NCBI RefSeq assembly: GCF_019097595.1
Contig: NC_080718.1
Coordinates: 15,435,657 to 15,499,656 of the forward strand
Reading direction: 5' to 3'
Length of the DNA stretch: 64,000 bases
Origin: Hemibagrus wyckioides
Lineage: Eukaryota; Chordata; Actinopteri; Siluriformes; Bagridae
The translations under genes and the position numbers were made by a program. Below the pieces are notes generated by a model. The model did not search any database. It saw nothing but the letters and a program-made list of their open reading frames with translations, and had not been told where the DNA came from. Numbering within the stretch: position 1 is the stretch's first letter; each line of letters opens with the position of its first letter. Shown here one piece after another: positions 1-23,551 of the stretch.

Positions 1-176
1 GGAGCGAAGGCTGGCCCATGTAATCTGATCCAGCAGATGAGCTACTGTTGCTCAAACTGCTGAAGAAGTTAATGCTGGTTCTGATAGAAAGGAGTCAGAA
101 TACACAATGCATGAAGGGTTAGGGCTCACCTCACAATATTAGGCAAGTGGTCATAATGTTATGCCTGACTGGTGTA
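1..176 (+). mobile_element. Truncated Tc1-like non-autonomous element (right end)
   Basis: The sequence matches the transposase-derived part and terminal inverted repeat of the elements at 9819-10368 and 28926-29473, in the opposite orientation, ending in GTTATGCCTGACTGGTGT. It is cut by the window edge. The reading is a decayed HTH-region remnant with no intact ORF. Confidence 0.7.
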
Positions 177-1536
177 AACTCTCTTGTTCTTCCACAGTAG
201 CTACATTTATAAATCCAGCTCAATTATAAAATCTTCTCAAAAGAAAAAAAAGGGAGGTTCTTAAGCTGATATATAATGTGTGCTTTTTTTAAAAAAAATC
301 AATTTCATTACAAACTGATGTCCTGCTTTTTCAGTTGATGTGCTTTTTGTTTTATAATTGTGGTGCTTCTAAATTATTTTTCTAAATTATTATTATATTT
401 TAAAAATGTTTTTTTTTTTGCTTTCATCTTATATGTGAGGTTTTAGCTGAATTTGTATTTCCAGCTCCACATTATTTTAAAAAATCAAGATCTGGGTCTT
501 TTACAGGTTTTAGTAACTATTTTGTGCAGCCTGACACAACAGACACAAGCTCTGGTGGTTAAATGTATTCATTCATCTTCAGTAAGCACTGCTCAGAGTC
601 ATGGTGTATCTGGGGCACAAGGTACAAAGGCTGGAGGAGATCACGCACATCACCCCTAGGGTTCAATTTTAGGGCATGTTTTTAACAGTGGGAGGAAACC
701 AGAGAGGCCAAGAAACTCACACAGGGGAAGATCATGTCAAACTCCATGTAAGTTGTAGCCCAGACTGTCGAACTGTGACACGGCAATGCTTTCCATTTAA
801 TCTAGTTTAATTTAGCTGATTGAGACTTTATTATATGGACATAACTAACCTTAAATCGAGATCTGGCCTCCTCTTAAGTAGGATTTTACTTCGGGTGTCT
901 GTTAAACTCTTTTCAGGAAACCACTCCAAAAACACTTTTATTATTCTACAGGTCAGATGTTCACTCTACACACATACTATTAATCAGATATTTAAACAAA
1001 AAAAAAGATCTGGATATAACAAAAAGTGATTTTGTAGTACTCAGATATTTTATACTAATACAGGTCCTAGCACCTTTAGACAATAAATAAGTATATGAAT
1101 ATTTTATGAATGAAAATTATATAAGCATGCCTACATCTTTCCATGTCATATGAAGGTCTTAAAGAACATGTGACCCGATAAATAATAAACAAAAAAAGCC
1201 ATAAATAACATTCAGCCAGATACAAGAACAAAATCAATGTTGAAATCACATTCTTTTGGTTTTATTTGCATGTGACATTTGCTAAGAAACAGATGAATTG
1301 TACAGTCGCATAGTCAGTGTAATTAGGCCCCAAATGGTGCTAACTATCCAGAGAGCTATAGAACTATTTGAGTGCTGCTGAGAGACTCGCTCTGTTCTCC
1401 TGAGCCTCATTATCCTGACCTTATTTTAACACTGTGCTTCATGTATGATCTACTGAGGCAACCTGGATATATATAGACAAAAATACATAATTGCTCTTGC
1501 AAAAATATTGAATTGGTTCCTTGCATTTTTTTTGTC
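177..1536. other. Intergenic region downstream of noxred1
   Basis: AT-rich sequence with no supported gene. At about 565-780 there is a degenerate SINE-like stretch (features such as GGAGGAAACCAGAG and CACACAGGGGAAGATCATG, typical of fish SINE bodies). No coding exon fits the phase or similarity of neighbouring genes. Confidence 0.5.
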
Positions 1537-1542
1537 TTTATT
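1537..1542 (-). promoter_or_regulatory. polyadenylation signal of noxred1
   Basis: On the minus strand an AATAAA hexamer lies only 13 nt after the TGA stop (1556-1558) and is followed by an A-rich run. It implies a very short 3' UTR, assuming this signal is the one used. Confidence 0.6.
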
Positions 1543-1555
1543 TCACTCTTCAAAT

Positions 1556-4158
1556 TCAGCCAGAAAATGTTTTTCGATAAATCACAGAAATGCAGTCTTG
1601 TAAAGCTTTACATCCAGACAGGAAAGAATGTAAAGGAGACTGTTTTGTCTGTACATCAATCAAGTTAATCCAGGGGAAAGGCCTGCAAAACAGGAAACAG
1701 TATATACAGTTTATATACACAATATACACTCACCGTCCACTTTATTAGGAACACCTTTACACCTGCTCAATTATGCAGATATCTAATCAACCAGTCATGT
1801 GACAGCAGCACAGTGCACACAGTTATGCAGATCTTCAGTTAATGTTCAAACATTATAATGAAGAAAAAGTCTAATCTCCATGACTTGCTGATCTCCTAAA
1901 AATTTTCACACACAACAGTCTCTAGAGCTAACACACAATGATGGAAAAAACAAGATGTTTAGTGGGCGGCGGTTTGTTTGATGTGTTGTGTGTTCTGAGA
2001 TGGCGGCACTGGTATTTCCCAGTTGCAAACAGTGTTGAGTTTCTACAGACTTCCTGTCTGGTCAGATCGCTGTCATTATTCTCTTTTGATCTGTCTCATC
2101 AACGTGCTGCCTCATTCTGCAGACCCTCTGTTCACAGGAAGGATTTTTTTTTGTTTCTTTGCATCATTCTGCCTAAACTCTAGAGACTGTTGTGTGTGAA
2201 AATTTCTGGTATCAACATCCATTCCATAATTAAAATGAAATAAATCAGACTTTTTCTTCATTCTGATGTTTGATGCGAACATTAACTGAAGCTCTTGATC
2301 TTTTTGTGCATGATTTTATAGATTGTGCTGCTGGCTGATTAGAATCAATAATGGTAAATGAGCAGGTATACACACAGGTATATACATGTGTGTGTGTAAA
2401 TCTAATAGATTTAGAAATTAAGATATATTTTCAACAGAAAAAACAGCTAAGAAAACACTCACTCCTCTGAGTTATTAAGTTTAGATGCCCAGGATGAGTT
2501 GACAAAGCTCTGGCAGGTGAGAGTGGTTGTTGTCTGAAACATCTCATTGAGCACTTGGACGGTTCGGTTGGCACTCAGTCCCTCAGCAGTGCACAGATTG
2601 AGGAGAGTGTAGAGCACAGCAGACAACCACCTCTGATCCAAACAGAGAGCACCTGCAAGGGACAATGCAAACAGCTGCAGTTAAATACACAAGCAACAAG
2701 TCAGCTAACAAATGTGACAGGAAGGACTGCCATGTTCCTGAGCAGAAGAGTGTTTTTTAGCTTTCAAGGTTATTGTCATGTGTATAAGTGGGTTGGGGTC
2801 AGAGCAAAGGGTCAGCCATGATGCAGTGCCCCTGGAGCAGGGGGAGGTTCTCAGTGCTGGGGCCTGAACCCTAATCTTTTGATCAACAACCCAGAGCCTT
2901 AACCTCTTGAGCTACCACCACATAAAGAGTACTTTAAGATTCTGTATACAATGAAAGTGATGTCCTGAAAGTTTTACACTCCTCTACCCAGAAACAGTGC
3001 AAAAATGATGAGCAAACCCTTACGGAGTGCAAAATGTAGAAACTATAAACACCGAACACAGACAAAAGACAGCATTCTGAGAGGCTGTTAATTATTAATG
3101 TTCTCAAAGCAAGTAGAAATAATAGTAATGTGTAAACAATGTCTGCACTCAGGAAGTGATGTAGTGGGAGATACTGAAGATACAGCTCTCCAAATTATAA
3201 ATGTATTCCAAGCAAGTCAATAATAAAAATATTTTTTAAAACATTGTAAATATTGTATGCAGTCAGAAAGTGTTGTGTTGTGGGAGATATTGTACATACA
3301 GTATATACATTGTTGCTGAGCTTTCAACTCACCTGTCACTGACAGTGGACATGATGCTCTCAGAACCTCTTCATCCTTTAGAGCTGCTGCTATTAGATTA
3401 TGGCGAAGCCACAAGTCACCAGAGTCGCAGGTCTTAAAGCTGTACTGAGGTCTGAGTACAAACATGTGACCAAGCAGTGACTTCAACCTGCAAAGTGACC
3501 AAGACAACAAATGACTCTTTTCAGAGCACAATGTGTTCACCAAAAACAGACTGCAGTCAAAATCATCATAAGAGTTAAAGAGCAGGTTCAAATACCTTAA
3601 GATAAGTGTCAGGGAGATGATTTAAAGGTCTCTGAATTCTTTTTCCCAGAGGCCAAAAAATGTAATTTGTGTCTGTTGTATAGTTTCTACGTCCAGCATT
3701 GAAGTCTTTGTCATGTCTCACTTCACAGTGGTGTTTAATGACTCATACGAAAGTAGACACTCAGCTTAAAGTAGCTTAGAAGTAGAAGTAGCTTAAATAA
3801 TTTCTTTTTAGGAAAAAATATCACTATTTTTTACATTGCTACTAGGAGCAATATATTTACAGAAATGTTCCAACAGCCAACAGTGTACTGACCCATTTCA
3901 TATCAGACCTAATAATGCATTAGTTTATACTGATTAAAATGTCCGAAATGTTGATTTCCATTCAACCAGCATGATGTAACCCCAGCTTACAGGTAAAAAG
4001 GGTTAATAATACGAATAATAATAGTATTTTCTACCTGATAGAATCATGGCATTTTTAGCCTGAGTATAGGCCAGTGGCTTTTTTTTTATTTTGAAGGATC
4101 ATCTAAGAAAAAGCTAACTGCTAACTTTGGATAAATACTTCTCTATTGAACAGAAGTA

Positions 4159-4192
<34 letters not shown>

Positions 4193-6264
4193 CAGATGTT
4201 CCAGTTTTCATAGTTTAATGACCAGTTATAATTAATAATTTTTGTAACATTGTGTCTAAAGTGAACTTAAACACTTATTATTATTCATATTATTATTATT
4301 GTTATTATTATTAATAATAATAATATTAATATCAGTTACTTTCTAAAGATCATGCAACCCAATAAATAACATTCTGTCAGTTTTTTTCTCAGCAACAACT
4401 GAACCTTTTCAACATATGATTTCTACAAAACCAACTTCACCAAAGCACTGAACCAAAAAAAAAAATCAGTGGTGAGAATTTATCTTGAGCATGACCCCTA
4501 CATGTACATGTAAGTTCGTACCTGTGTAACTGCACTGCTGAGGTGAAAGTGTACACTAGGCAGCGAGCAGGCAGCTGAGAGTGAAGATCAGCGCACACCT
4601 GACAAAGCTGAGAGGGAAGAACGCAGAGGAAGATCACGTCTGCCCAAGCAGCCAGTCTGCGGTTGTCAAAATAACACCTGACCCCTCTGTCTGAAAATTC
4701 ACCTATAACACAAACACAAAAAGGCATCACTGTGCTGTCTGAGATTCTAATCAGCCAGCATGCTGTGGTTGCCACTTTAGTTACACCTACGTAGTACTTT
4801 CTGTTATCAGCTAAACCTACTAGTGAGTCAACTCCAGAATTATTAGCATCGTATTAAAAAAAACTGTACACATTGAAATGAACTCAAACAACTGGGAAAT
4901 GATTTTCCCGCTAAAAAAAACTATTATAAGATACTTGATTCTCCTCTCACAATATATAGTATGCGATAAAATCTTTAATAAATATTTAAAACACCTTTTG
5001 CCATCATCTCAGTCTTCAGAAATTCTGTTGTGGTATTTGACCCTGTCCTGTTTTCTTGGGATATAAATAGATTTTGCACACACAACAACCTCTGTGGCCA
5101 TGAAACCATGTGCTGAGACACATGGTTACAGCATCCTGTCTTCCTCCGTCGCTGCTCTACAGGGTCATGTGAGGCTGAGGATTGTGTACAACTAAAGATG
5201 ACAGGCTACAGATCCCACGGTCGAAATAATTGAATCACAATAGAAAAGACTGAAATGTTTATAGAAAACACGGCTAATTTAAACACTTACGCAGTGAGTC
5301 TGGTCTTTTAGTTGATATGTTAATGTTAGCTGGTTTAAAGCCTGGTGTAGTCAGGAGAAGCAGTGCCAGCTGTTTGCCCATGTGCCCACCTCCAATAATG
5401 CCAACCTTCACTGGCTGCAGCTCCGATTTATTGGTTAGATGGTTTAATTTATCCCTAAGGATAAAAAAAAAGTAACATTATTATTATTATTGTTATTATT
5501 ATTATTAAGACAAGACACTACAGTAGTGTAACCAAAACAATTCATACCATTCGCAATAACATTGTACAATAGTTCAGCTGTGTTACAGGTGATAACACTC
5601 TCACACTGCACTACTACAACTATTAACACTATTTCTAGACTCACAAGGATCTTCATATTTATTATCTACTGAGAGTTTGAACATGTGTACTGTACCGTAA
5701 TATAAATACTGATGTAAATATGGTTAAACTGTGTTACAAATCTGCACTGCTATGTTTAATTTAACTTATCGCATTCTATATTTAAGTTTTCTCTTCTTCC
5801 TACTTAGTCTTATATTTGTGTACAATATACAATACAATAATCTTGTTGATATTGAGATATGTCTGCTACTGATGCTCTGTAAAGCCTTCATAACGGCTCT
5901 AATCTGAGGTGTTGTTAATTGGTGATTTCTGAGGCTGGTAACTCTAAATGAACGTCTTCTCTGCAGCAGAGGTAAGTTTTGGTCTTGCTTTACTGGGATG
6001 GTCTTCATGTGAGCCAGTTTCATCATGGTGCTTGATGGGTTTTGCAAATACACTTGACAATACTGTTCTTGCAAGAACTATTCCAGAACACCTGACCTTC
6101 GTGTCTTAAAATAACAACTGACTGTTTTTTGTTGTCATTACATATGGATTACTTAAGTACTGTGTGTTCATAGTTTTGAAATCTCCAGTATTGTTCTAGA
6201 ATGTAGAAAATAAATCCCTAAACAAAAAACATTGAATTAAAAGGTGTGTCCAAAATTTTGACTG

Positions 6265-6346
<82 letters not shown>

Positions 6347-6435
6347 AACATATGACATTTTATATTTGTGTGTGTGTTGTATCTTGTAACTGTCTAAGCT
6401 GCTGTAATAGAATTTCTCTCATGGGATCAATAAAG

Positions 6436-6468
<33 letters not shown>

Positions 6469-7584
6469 GTCAAAATGTAAAAAATAAAAATATCTAAAAA
6501 AAAAAAAAAAAATCAACAGTCAACAGAAAAATGTTTAATTCATTAGTTTTTTTTTTCTTCAAACTCATGAGCCGGAATCATCTGAAGCTGTTTTGAAGAA
6601 GGCTTTAAGATCTATACACAACAATGTAATTGAAGAACTTGTTTCCTGATACACCACATGAACAACAGTAGCCTACTCTGTGTGTTCCGTCACACAAAAA
6701 TCTGTTCTTTGTTGCACTGACTGAAATGACAGTGTTAATACTGACAAGAGAAGAGAAACGGTATTTCAATTCCTCTGTATGTCTGCACATATGGTGGTAT
6801 TGACAATAAAGAACCTTGAACTTGAACTTCAAGGCTGAAAAATGACCCCATATGTAATTCTTCAACAAACTTCCATCCCTTCAGAGTTGGGAGAAGGGAA
6901 CCTGAACCTATCCCTGTGGGGCCTCAGGGCACAAGGCAGGGGTCACCCTGGGTGAGGTGCCAACACAATGCAGGGCACAATCACACACTTACACCCCCTT
7001 TCACACACTACATATAATTTAGAGATGCCAATCAGCCTATCATACATGTCTTTTGAACTGGAGGAATATTGGAGCATCCTGAAGCACATGGGGAACATAC
7101 AAACTCCAAACACACACACAGTAGAGACAGGAATCGAACCCCCAACCCTGGGGGTGTAAGGCCAACATGCTGTTTCCCCCAAACTTTTGCCACACATTTG
7201 GAGGCACATGATCGTATATTGTATGTTTTCTATAAAGATTCACCGACAATGGACAGCTGAGTCCACTGTCCAGTTTAGAGTCAGTGCTCACTGAAGCCTC
7301 GTGATTGGATGATTGCATGAGTGTGCAGGTATACAAGTGTTCCTGTTAAAGTGAACAGTAACTTTATATGTCCTTCCAATATATGAGAATATAAATACAC
7401 CAGTGTGTAGGTGAGGAAGCAGACGCTACCTGCATAAAGACACGAGTCTGCAGAGAAACACAGCGTGCGCAGAGCCACACACTGCTGAGGCTGCAGCTCG
7501 ACTCCGCAAGAACCCGCAGTGTCTCTCCTCCTCAGTGAGACCGCCTTCAAACTGGAGAGACTTCAGATGAAGCGTCAGGTCCAT
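1556..7584 (-). CDS. noxred1: NADP-dependent oxidoreductase domain-containing protein 1 (noxred1), complete, 6 exons
   Basis: Coding exons in transcript order: 7430-7584, 5291-5454, 4522-4702, 3333-3487, 2463-2652, 1556-1682. They sum to 972 nt (323 aa plus stop), phases agree at all junctions and all introns are GT-AG. The start is the ATG at 7584 in a strong ACCATGG context. A longer in-frame upstream ATG exists, but MDLTLHLKSLQFEGGL matches the start of mammalian NOXRED1. Exon 2 encodes a Rossmann nucleotide-binding loop, VGIIGGGHMGK (about residues 69-79). Exon 3 carries WADVIFLCVLPSQL, the typical P5C-reductase-like beta-strand region. Exon 4 carries LRPQYSFKT. The last exon (PFPWINL) is short and was found by phase plus similarity. 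By family this is an F420/P5CR-like NADP oxidoreductase of unknown substrate, expected to be cytosolic. Human protein is about 359 aa, so this one is slightly short. Its neighbour here is ttbk2, unlike in human. Confidence 0.93.
1733..2385. mobile_element. Palindromic Tc1-derived fold-back element in the last intron of noxred1
   Basis: The left arm (about 1740-1930) begins CACCGTCCACTTTATTAGGA, a common fish Tc1 end. The right arm (about 2180-2370) is its imperfect reverse complement: shared blocks include TTTTCACACACAACAGTCTC/TAGAG, TTCAGTTAATGTTC and AATGAAGAAAAAGTCT. The centre (about 1940-2180) on the minus strand resembles the transposase leader of the same family. The ORF across it is spurious. 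A lone half copy occurs near 48340-48500. Confidence 0.75.
2765..2931 (-). repeat. tRNA-derived SINE, antisense, in noxred1 intron
   Basis: On the minus strand the head reads TAGCTCAAGAGGTTAAGG (box A-like), followed by GGTTCAGGCCCCAGCACTG (box B-like). The tail includes TGGCTGACCCTTTGCTCTGACC. This structure is typical of Pol III-promoted fish SINEs. Family assignment needs a repeat library. Confidence 0.7.
5830..6268. repeat. Probable decayed DNA-transposon copy
   Basis: The block ends with GGTGTGTCCAAAATTTTGACTGG, a terminus seen on many non-autonomous fish DNA elements, and abuts a (TA)n tract. The minus-strand ORF (5766-6074) inside it shows no domain I recognise and I treat it as non-coding. 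Confidence 0.4.
6269..6468. repeat. Microsatellite cluster (TA)n-(GA)n and (TATC)n
   Basis: About 6269-6302 is TA repeats, 6302-6342 is GA repeats and 6436-6468 is TATC repeats. All lie in the first intron of noxred1. Confidence 0.95.
6887..7175 (-). repeat. tRNA-derived SINE, antisense, in noxred1 intron 1
   Basis: On the minus strand a box B-like GGGGGTTCGATTCCTGTC is followed by a body ending in tail motifs (GGTGACCCC, GCCTTGTGCCC reading antisense). The two overlapping ORFs on both strands are shadows of this repeat. It shares the general plan of the SINE at 43320-43640. Confidence 0.7.
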
Positions 7585-7898
7585 GGTTATTGCGCGTTTG
7601 CGTAACCACACGATTTCTGACAACGCACGAGCAGCGTTGCCTTGACAACACATTTTTGTATCCGTGGGAGTGACTTGTTTGTGAAGCTAGAAAGTACAAG
7701 TAACTACAATTTTTCAAAATAAAGGACACAGTGTGTCTGTAGCTCATAGAGCGTGTAGTCCGTCTGGGTCATGCTCATGGATATCGTAAATGGAGCTATA
7801 TTCATTTCTTATTGAACAGACAAAATTAAATAAATAAAATCAATAAATCAATAATCTAACAGAGATAGACAATACATTTTGGTATCCATGGAAACATA

Positions 7899-8640
7899 CA
7901 CTATATTCCCAAAAGTTTTGGGACACCCCTCCAAATCATTAAATTCAGGTGTTGTATTTCAGGGGTTGGGCTTGGCCCCTTAGTTCCAGTGAAAGGAACT
8001 CTTAATGCTTCAGCATACAAAGACATTTTGGACAATTTCATGCTCCCAAATTTGTGGGGACAGTTTGGACATGGTGCCTTCCTGTTCTAACATGACTGCA
8101 CACCAGTGCACAAAGCAAGGTCCATAAAGACAAGGATGAGTGAGTTTGATGTGGAGGAACTTGACAGAGTCCTGACCTCAACCTGATAGAATACCTTTGG
8201 GATGAATTAAATTCCCACAAACATGCTCCTAATCCTTGTGGAAAGCCTTCCCAGAAGAGTTGAAGCTGTTATAGCTGCAAAGGGTGGGTCAACCCCATAA
8301 TAAATTAATGTGCAAGTAAAGGCAGACGTCTCAGTTTTGGCCTGACTCGCAGTCTCCACTCTAATTCATCCCAAAGGAGTTCTATCGGGTTGATGTGCAG
8401 ACCAGTCAAGTTCCTCCACACCAAACTCACTCATCCATCTCTTTATGGACCTGTGCACTGGTGTGCAGTCATGTTGGAACAGGAAGGGGTCATCCCCAAA
8501 CTGTTCCCACAAAGGTGGGAGCATTAAATTGTCCAAAATGTCTTGGTATGCTGAAGCATTAATAGTTCCTTTCACTATTAAAAACAACCCCTGAATTCAA
8601 TGATATGGAGGGGTGTCCCAAAACTTTTGGAAGAAAATTG
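7899..8640. mobile_element. Palindromic Tc1-like element made of two inverted transposase fragments
   Basis: The left half runs plus-strand from CACTATATTCCCAAAAGTTT and the right half is its imperfect reverse complement ending at 8640. Both are flanked by TA, the Tc1 target. Each arm encodes a decayed piece of the same transposase region. The minus-strand arm (8366-8587) reads DILDNLMLPPLWEQFG, then FLFQHD. The plus-strand arm (about 7988-8230) carries the same peptide with stops. The arms meet near 8290-8350. No intact DDE transposase remains. Confidence 0.8.
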
Positions 8641-9818
8641 TAAGTATGCTTCTTAAAGAACTAGAATATTGTAGTGGATGAACAGCATAAGAATAAGTGA
8701 GAAGGTTAAAGATTACAAACATCTATAAAAATATCATATTAATATTCCAGGAATTATTATTCTGCATTTATTACATTTTCCTTGGCTTTCCTTTTGGTTC
8801 ACTAAGACATCAAACACACGTCAGAGCTGATAAACTGCACATGACACGAGGGGTAGAGGTTTTGCTGGCATGCTGAATAAATACTTTATTCATAACAAGT
8901 TTATAAAAATAAAATACAAAACAATTTTAAATGAAAAAAGAAAACAACACTGTACAAGGCATTGATATGATACAAATTAAAAAAGAACACTAATATTGCA
9001 GTAATGTACAACATGGTCTCTCCCTTTAACATTCCTGTTTCTGCGGCTATACAATGTTTTAATTCTGCAATATGAATTCAGATACGCTAAACTATAATTA
9101 GCAGATATTACACCTAGTGAAAGTGGTATTTAATCGTCAGTAATGAAGAAGGTGGAACCTGGAACCTTCATGTAACACTCTTCAGGTCTGTCCAACTGGG
9201 GGACGTAGCGCAAATGCAGTGGGAGCAGAAGCTACCCTACGCAACCTGGCTTCTTATTTACAGTATAAAAATTTCATATGGATTAAGACATTGAGATTGA
9301 CAGCAGGAAAAGAGCAGCCAGTCGTTTAACATAGAGGAATGTAAAGCGCTACAACATTTTCTATTACAGCAAATATGTACGTAGGGGTTTTATACTTCAT
9401 TACATAATGAAACACATGATTATTTCTGTTTAAAGAACCTTTTTCAAAATGAAGACTGTTTGTCTTACAGATTTCACTTCACATGTCCTGAATCTTAATC
9501 TAGCATTAAGACACCTAGCATGTTTACACAGGGCCATGACCTTCACCAGATGAATTCCAGATCAAGTGATGGAGATGAGGAACTCTCTGCAGCTAGACAC
9601 TTTAACCTAACAGCTATATCATGAACATCTGGGCTATCAAACTATCTTGGCACAAAATAACATTAAGTTAAATGTTTAACAATGGAAATAGAATGCAATG
9701 CATGCAGAAGATCTGTAAAATAAATCAGACTCTAATATACTGAACACAAAAGTTTCTTGATTTAAAACTGGCTTTCTGAGACCAGAAAGTGGTTTAAGTT
9801 GGTTGGCCACAAGATATA

Positions 9819-10368
9819 CACCAATCAGGCATAACATTATGACCACCTGCCTGATATCGTGTTGGTCCCCTCTCTGGCTGCCACAATAGCCCTGACCCGT
9901 CATGCACTGTGTATTCCGACACCTTTCTATCAGAACCAGCATTAACGTCTTCAGCAATCTGAGCAACAGTAGCTCGTCTGTTGGATCGGATCACACGGTC
10001 CAGCTTTTACTCCCCACGTGCATCAATGATCCTTGGCCACCCATGACCCTGTCACCGGTTCACCACTGTTCTTTTTTTGAACCACTTTTGATAGATACTG
10101 ACCACTGCAGACTGGGAACACCCCACAAGAGCTGCAGTTTTGGAGATGCTCTGATCCAGTCGTCTAGCCATCACAATTTCGCCCTTCGTCAAACTTGCTC
10201 AAATCCTTACCCCTGTCCATTTTTCCTGCTTCTAACACATCAACTTTGAGGACAAAATGTTCACCTGCTGCCTAATATATCCCACCCACTAACAGGTGCC
10301 ATGATGAGGAGATATTCAGTGTTATTCACATCACCTGTCACTGTTCATAATGTTATGCCTGATTGGTG
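9819..10368 (-). mobile_element. Tc1-like non-autonomous element, TA-flanked
   Basis: Terminal inverted repeats CACCAATCAGGCATAACATTATGA and its complement bound 550 bp, with TA on both sides. The minus strand keeps a transposase N-terminal helix-turn-helix remnant (MIRSNRRATVAQIAEDVNAG) but no DDE catalytic part. It is closely related to the copy at 28926-29473. Confidence 0.85.
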
Positions 10369-10581
10369 TATATGTAAATTTTGATCAATATGCACACTAC
10401 ATGCTCTCGCAAAACCACAGATGTAATAAATGTTGAAAATGTTGAAATGCTGTAGTGGTGGTGGAGAGAAGCTGAGACTGAAACTGACAATATAAGGACA
10501 TGAACAAATGATTAATAGGCGTATGTTACTAAAACAAACAAACACCTCTACTCAGAACATAGCAGTGTGTTTCATGGGGAA

Positions 10582-10688
<107 letters not shown>

Positions 10689-12482
10689 TTATATCTATAT
10701 GAAATGCTGTTTGGAGAGTTTAAACTAGAGCACATGCAGAGAGCAGGAGGTGATGTGTGTTACAGTCAGGAGAGATAACATGGACGGAGTACAAGGAGGT
10801 CAGCAAACAGGAATTTATCAGCAGGTCTGAAGAAAGATTTCATTCTCAAGAAATGTTTCGACTCCAATGGCACTAGACCAGCCATTACGCATGACACTGA
10901 TTCCCTTTTGCATGAATTTTTATGTATCTAAAGATTAAACGTGAGATTTGAAAAGGACATACTTGTCAGAAAATTTGATCAAATCATGGCATTGACTGCA
11001 TCAGGTGGTTTTCACACTAGACACATTTTCTCCAGTACAAAACCGAGTGTTTTATCTGATGCCCCACAGCACTGGTCTGGTTTCAGACTCACTTGATTCT
11101 ATCAAACCCTGGTGCATTTGTGTATTTATGTGATCTAATATCACCACAAACATACATAAAGAACACAACACACCATATTTATGTTTTTTCTTTTCTTATT
11201 ATTTTAGTGTAATTTTGCGCAGTAAGGCTCCTCACGTCTTTTGTGTCCTACAGCTTTTAAACTATTTTAGCTTTTGTCTAGAAGTGAGAAACATCTGCTG
11301 TGGTTTGGAATTTAATATTGTCTAGTTTAAAAATCTCTAGCTGATCTTAGATTTCTTGGGTAATTTGAACAATTTGACCAGAATAAGTTCATCACATCAA
11401 AAACCTATGTGAAAACCTCTTCTGTTCCACTCTGCCCTTCACATGAATAATTGATGCATTTTTTTTAGTTCTGTATGATACGAGATATAAAACATTCCCT
11501 TTGAACGGTCTTTGAAGCTTCTTCAGCCTACGGCGCAGATACCCTGGACACAGCGATCAGTCAGTAAAAATCAGAAGAGTGACAGATCAATCAAAAAGAC
11601 CACGCGCAAGTGTGTGTACATCTGCTGTATCTCTGTGTGTTTGTGCAAGCCTTTACAAGAGCAGCATGAGCTCCAGAGCTCAAAACAAATCTGCAGCTAA
11701 TTGTGAAACTCGTACCTTGCTCTCCTTAGGCACATAGCAAAGTGCATGAATCTTAGTGATTGCTTTAGTGCTTGTTGGGAAAGGAAACACTAGTCTTAAC
11801 TTTAACACTCTGTTTCCGCAGCCTCAGAAAATACAATCTGCCTCCGCTTGAATGAGGGTTAAAAACGGCACAGAAAGAAAAAAAAAAATTAAAACAATGG
11901 CATCGAGGGATTACACATAATGTCAGCAATCTGTCAGTGTACCTGCCACTGCATGGAGTAGAAGGGTGCAATATGCATTCGAGCTCAAGGACATATTTCA
12001 ATAAATACTATATTACAGGTTTACAGAGCTTGATGCAAATACACAAACCCATGCATCTAGTGTTAGACGAATTATATCAGGGCTCCAGCTGCATGATTTT
12101 TCTCTCTTAAAACAAACCAAAATATTAATCCTACAATTCACCTGAAAAAAAAAAAAATAGATGTTGCATTAAAAAAAAAATCCTACAGGCATTACACTCA
12201 CTGTTCTTAAAAAATCTTGAGAGTGAAGAGAGAATGCAGGTCAAAGAGCCGATACTCTCATATTGTTCGACTCAAACGTGTAGCGGGACGTGGGTGCAAA
12301 TTTTCAAAGCAGAATACTGTGGAGTTGCAGTAGTAAGACTGGATATTATATGGAGAATATATATATATATATATATTGGTCAAGCATAAAAACAAGAATC
12401 TTGCAAGCCTTTTCCTGGTCTGCTGGTCTGCTTGTAATTTAGGAGAGTGTACTAGAGTGTGTACATGTGTGAAGCGGATAAA

Positions 12483-23233
<10,751 letters not shown>

Positions 23234-23309
23234 CCTGGTTCCTCGCTGCCCCGAGCTCTTCCTCTAAATCCAGTGGTGGAAATCTGCGTTTGGCATCAGG
23301 GCCTTGCGC
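23234..23309 (-). other. 5' UTR part of the ttbk2 start-codon exon
   Basis: Upstream of the ATG on the minus strand, GTGAGCAG precedes GCGCAAGG and makes an acceptable 3' splice site at 23309/23310. The exon carrying the ATG would then have about 76 nt of leader and join a noncoding exon near 25.94 kb. Inferred from splice consensus only. Confidence 0.45.
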
Positions 23310-23382
23310 CTGCTCACAAACACCATAGACACAAGGGGAGGATAAGATCAGCAACCAAACCAACCACCCACCAGCACCCACC

Positions 23383-23463
23383 CACACACTCACACACACA
23401 CACACACAGAGCAATTCCAATTCCTCTTCCAATACTGACTATGCAAATCTGAGGAGAATTTCA

Positions 23464-23495
<32 letters not shown>

Positions 23496-23551
23496 ACACA
23501 CGCACACACACGCACACACACGCACACACACGCACACACACGCACACACAC
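23383..23551. repeat. (CA)n/(CACACACG)n microsatellite
   Basis: A short CA run (23383-23407) is followed by a longer CA tract with regularly spaced CG substitutions (23463-23551), in the first intron of ttbk2. The regular 8-10 bp period comes from tandem slippage. Confidence 0.95.

Noticed and set aside
1938..2183. 81-codon ORF in the noxred1 intron
   Set aside because: It lies in the centre of a palindromic Tc1 derivative and has no protein similarity.
23463..23551. Regularly spaced CACACACG units resembling an array
   Set aside because: No unique spacers and no repeat-spacer structure. A slippage microsatellite in a vertebrate intron, not a CRISPR array.
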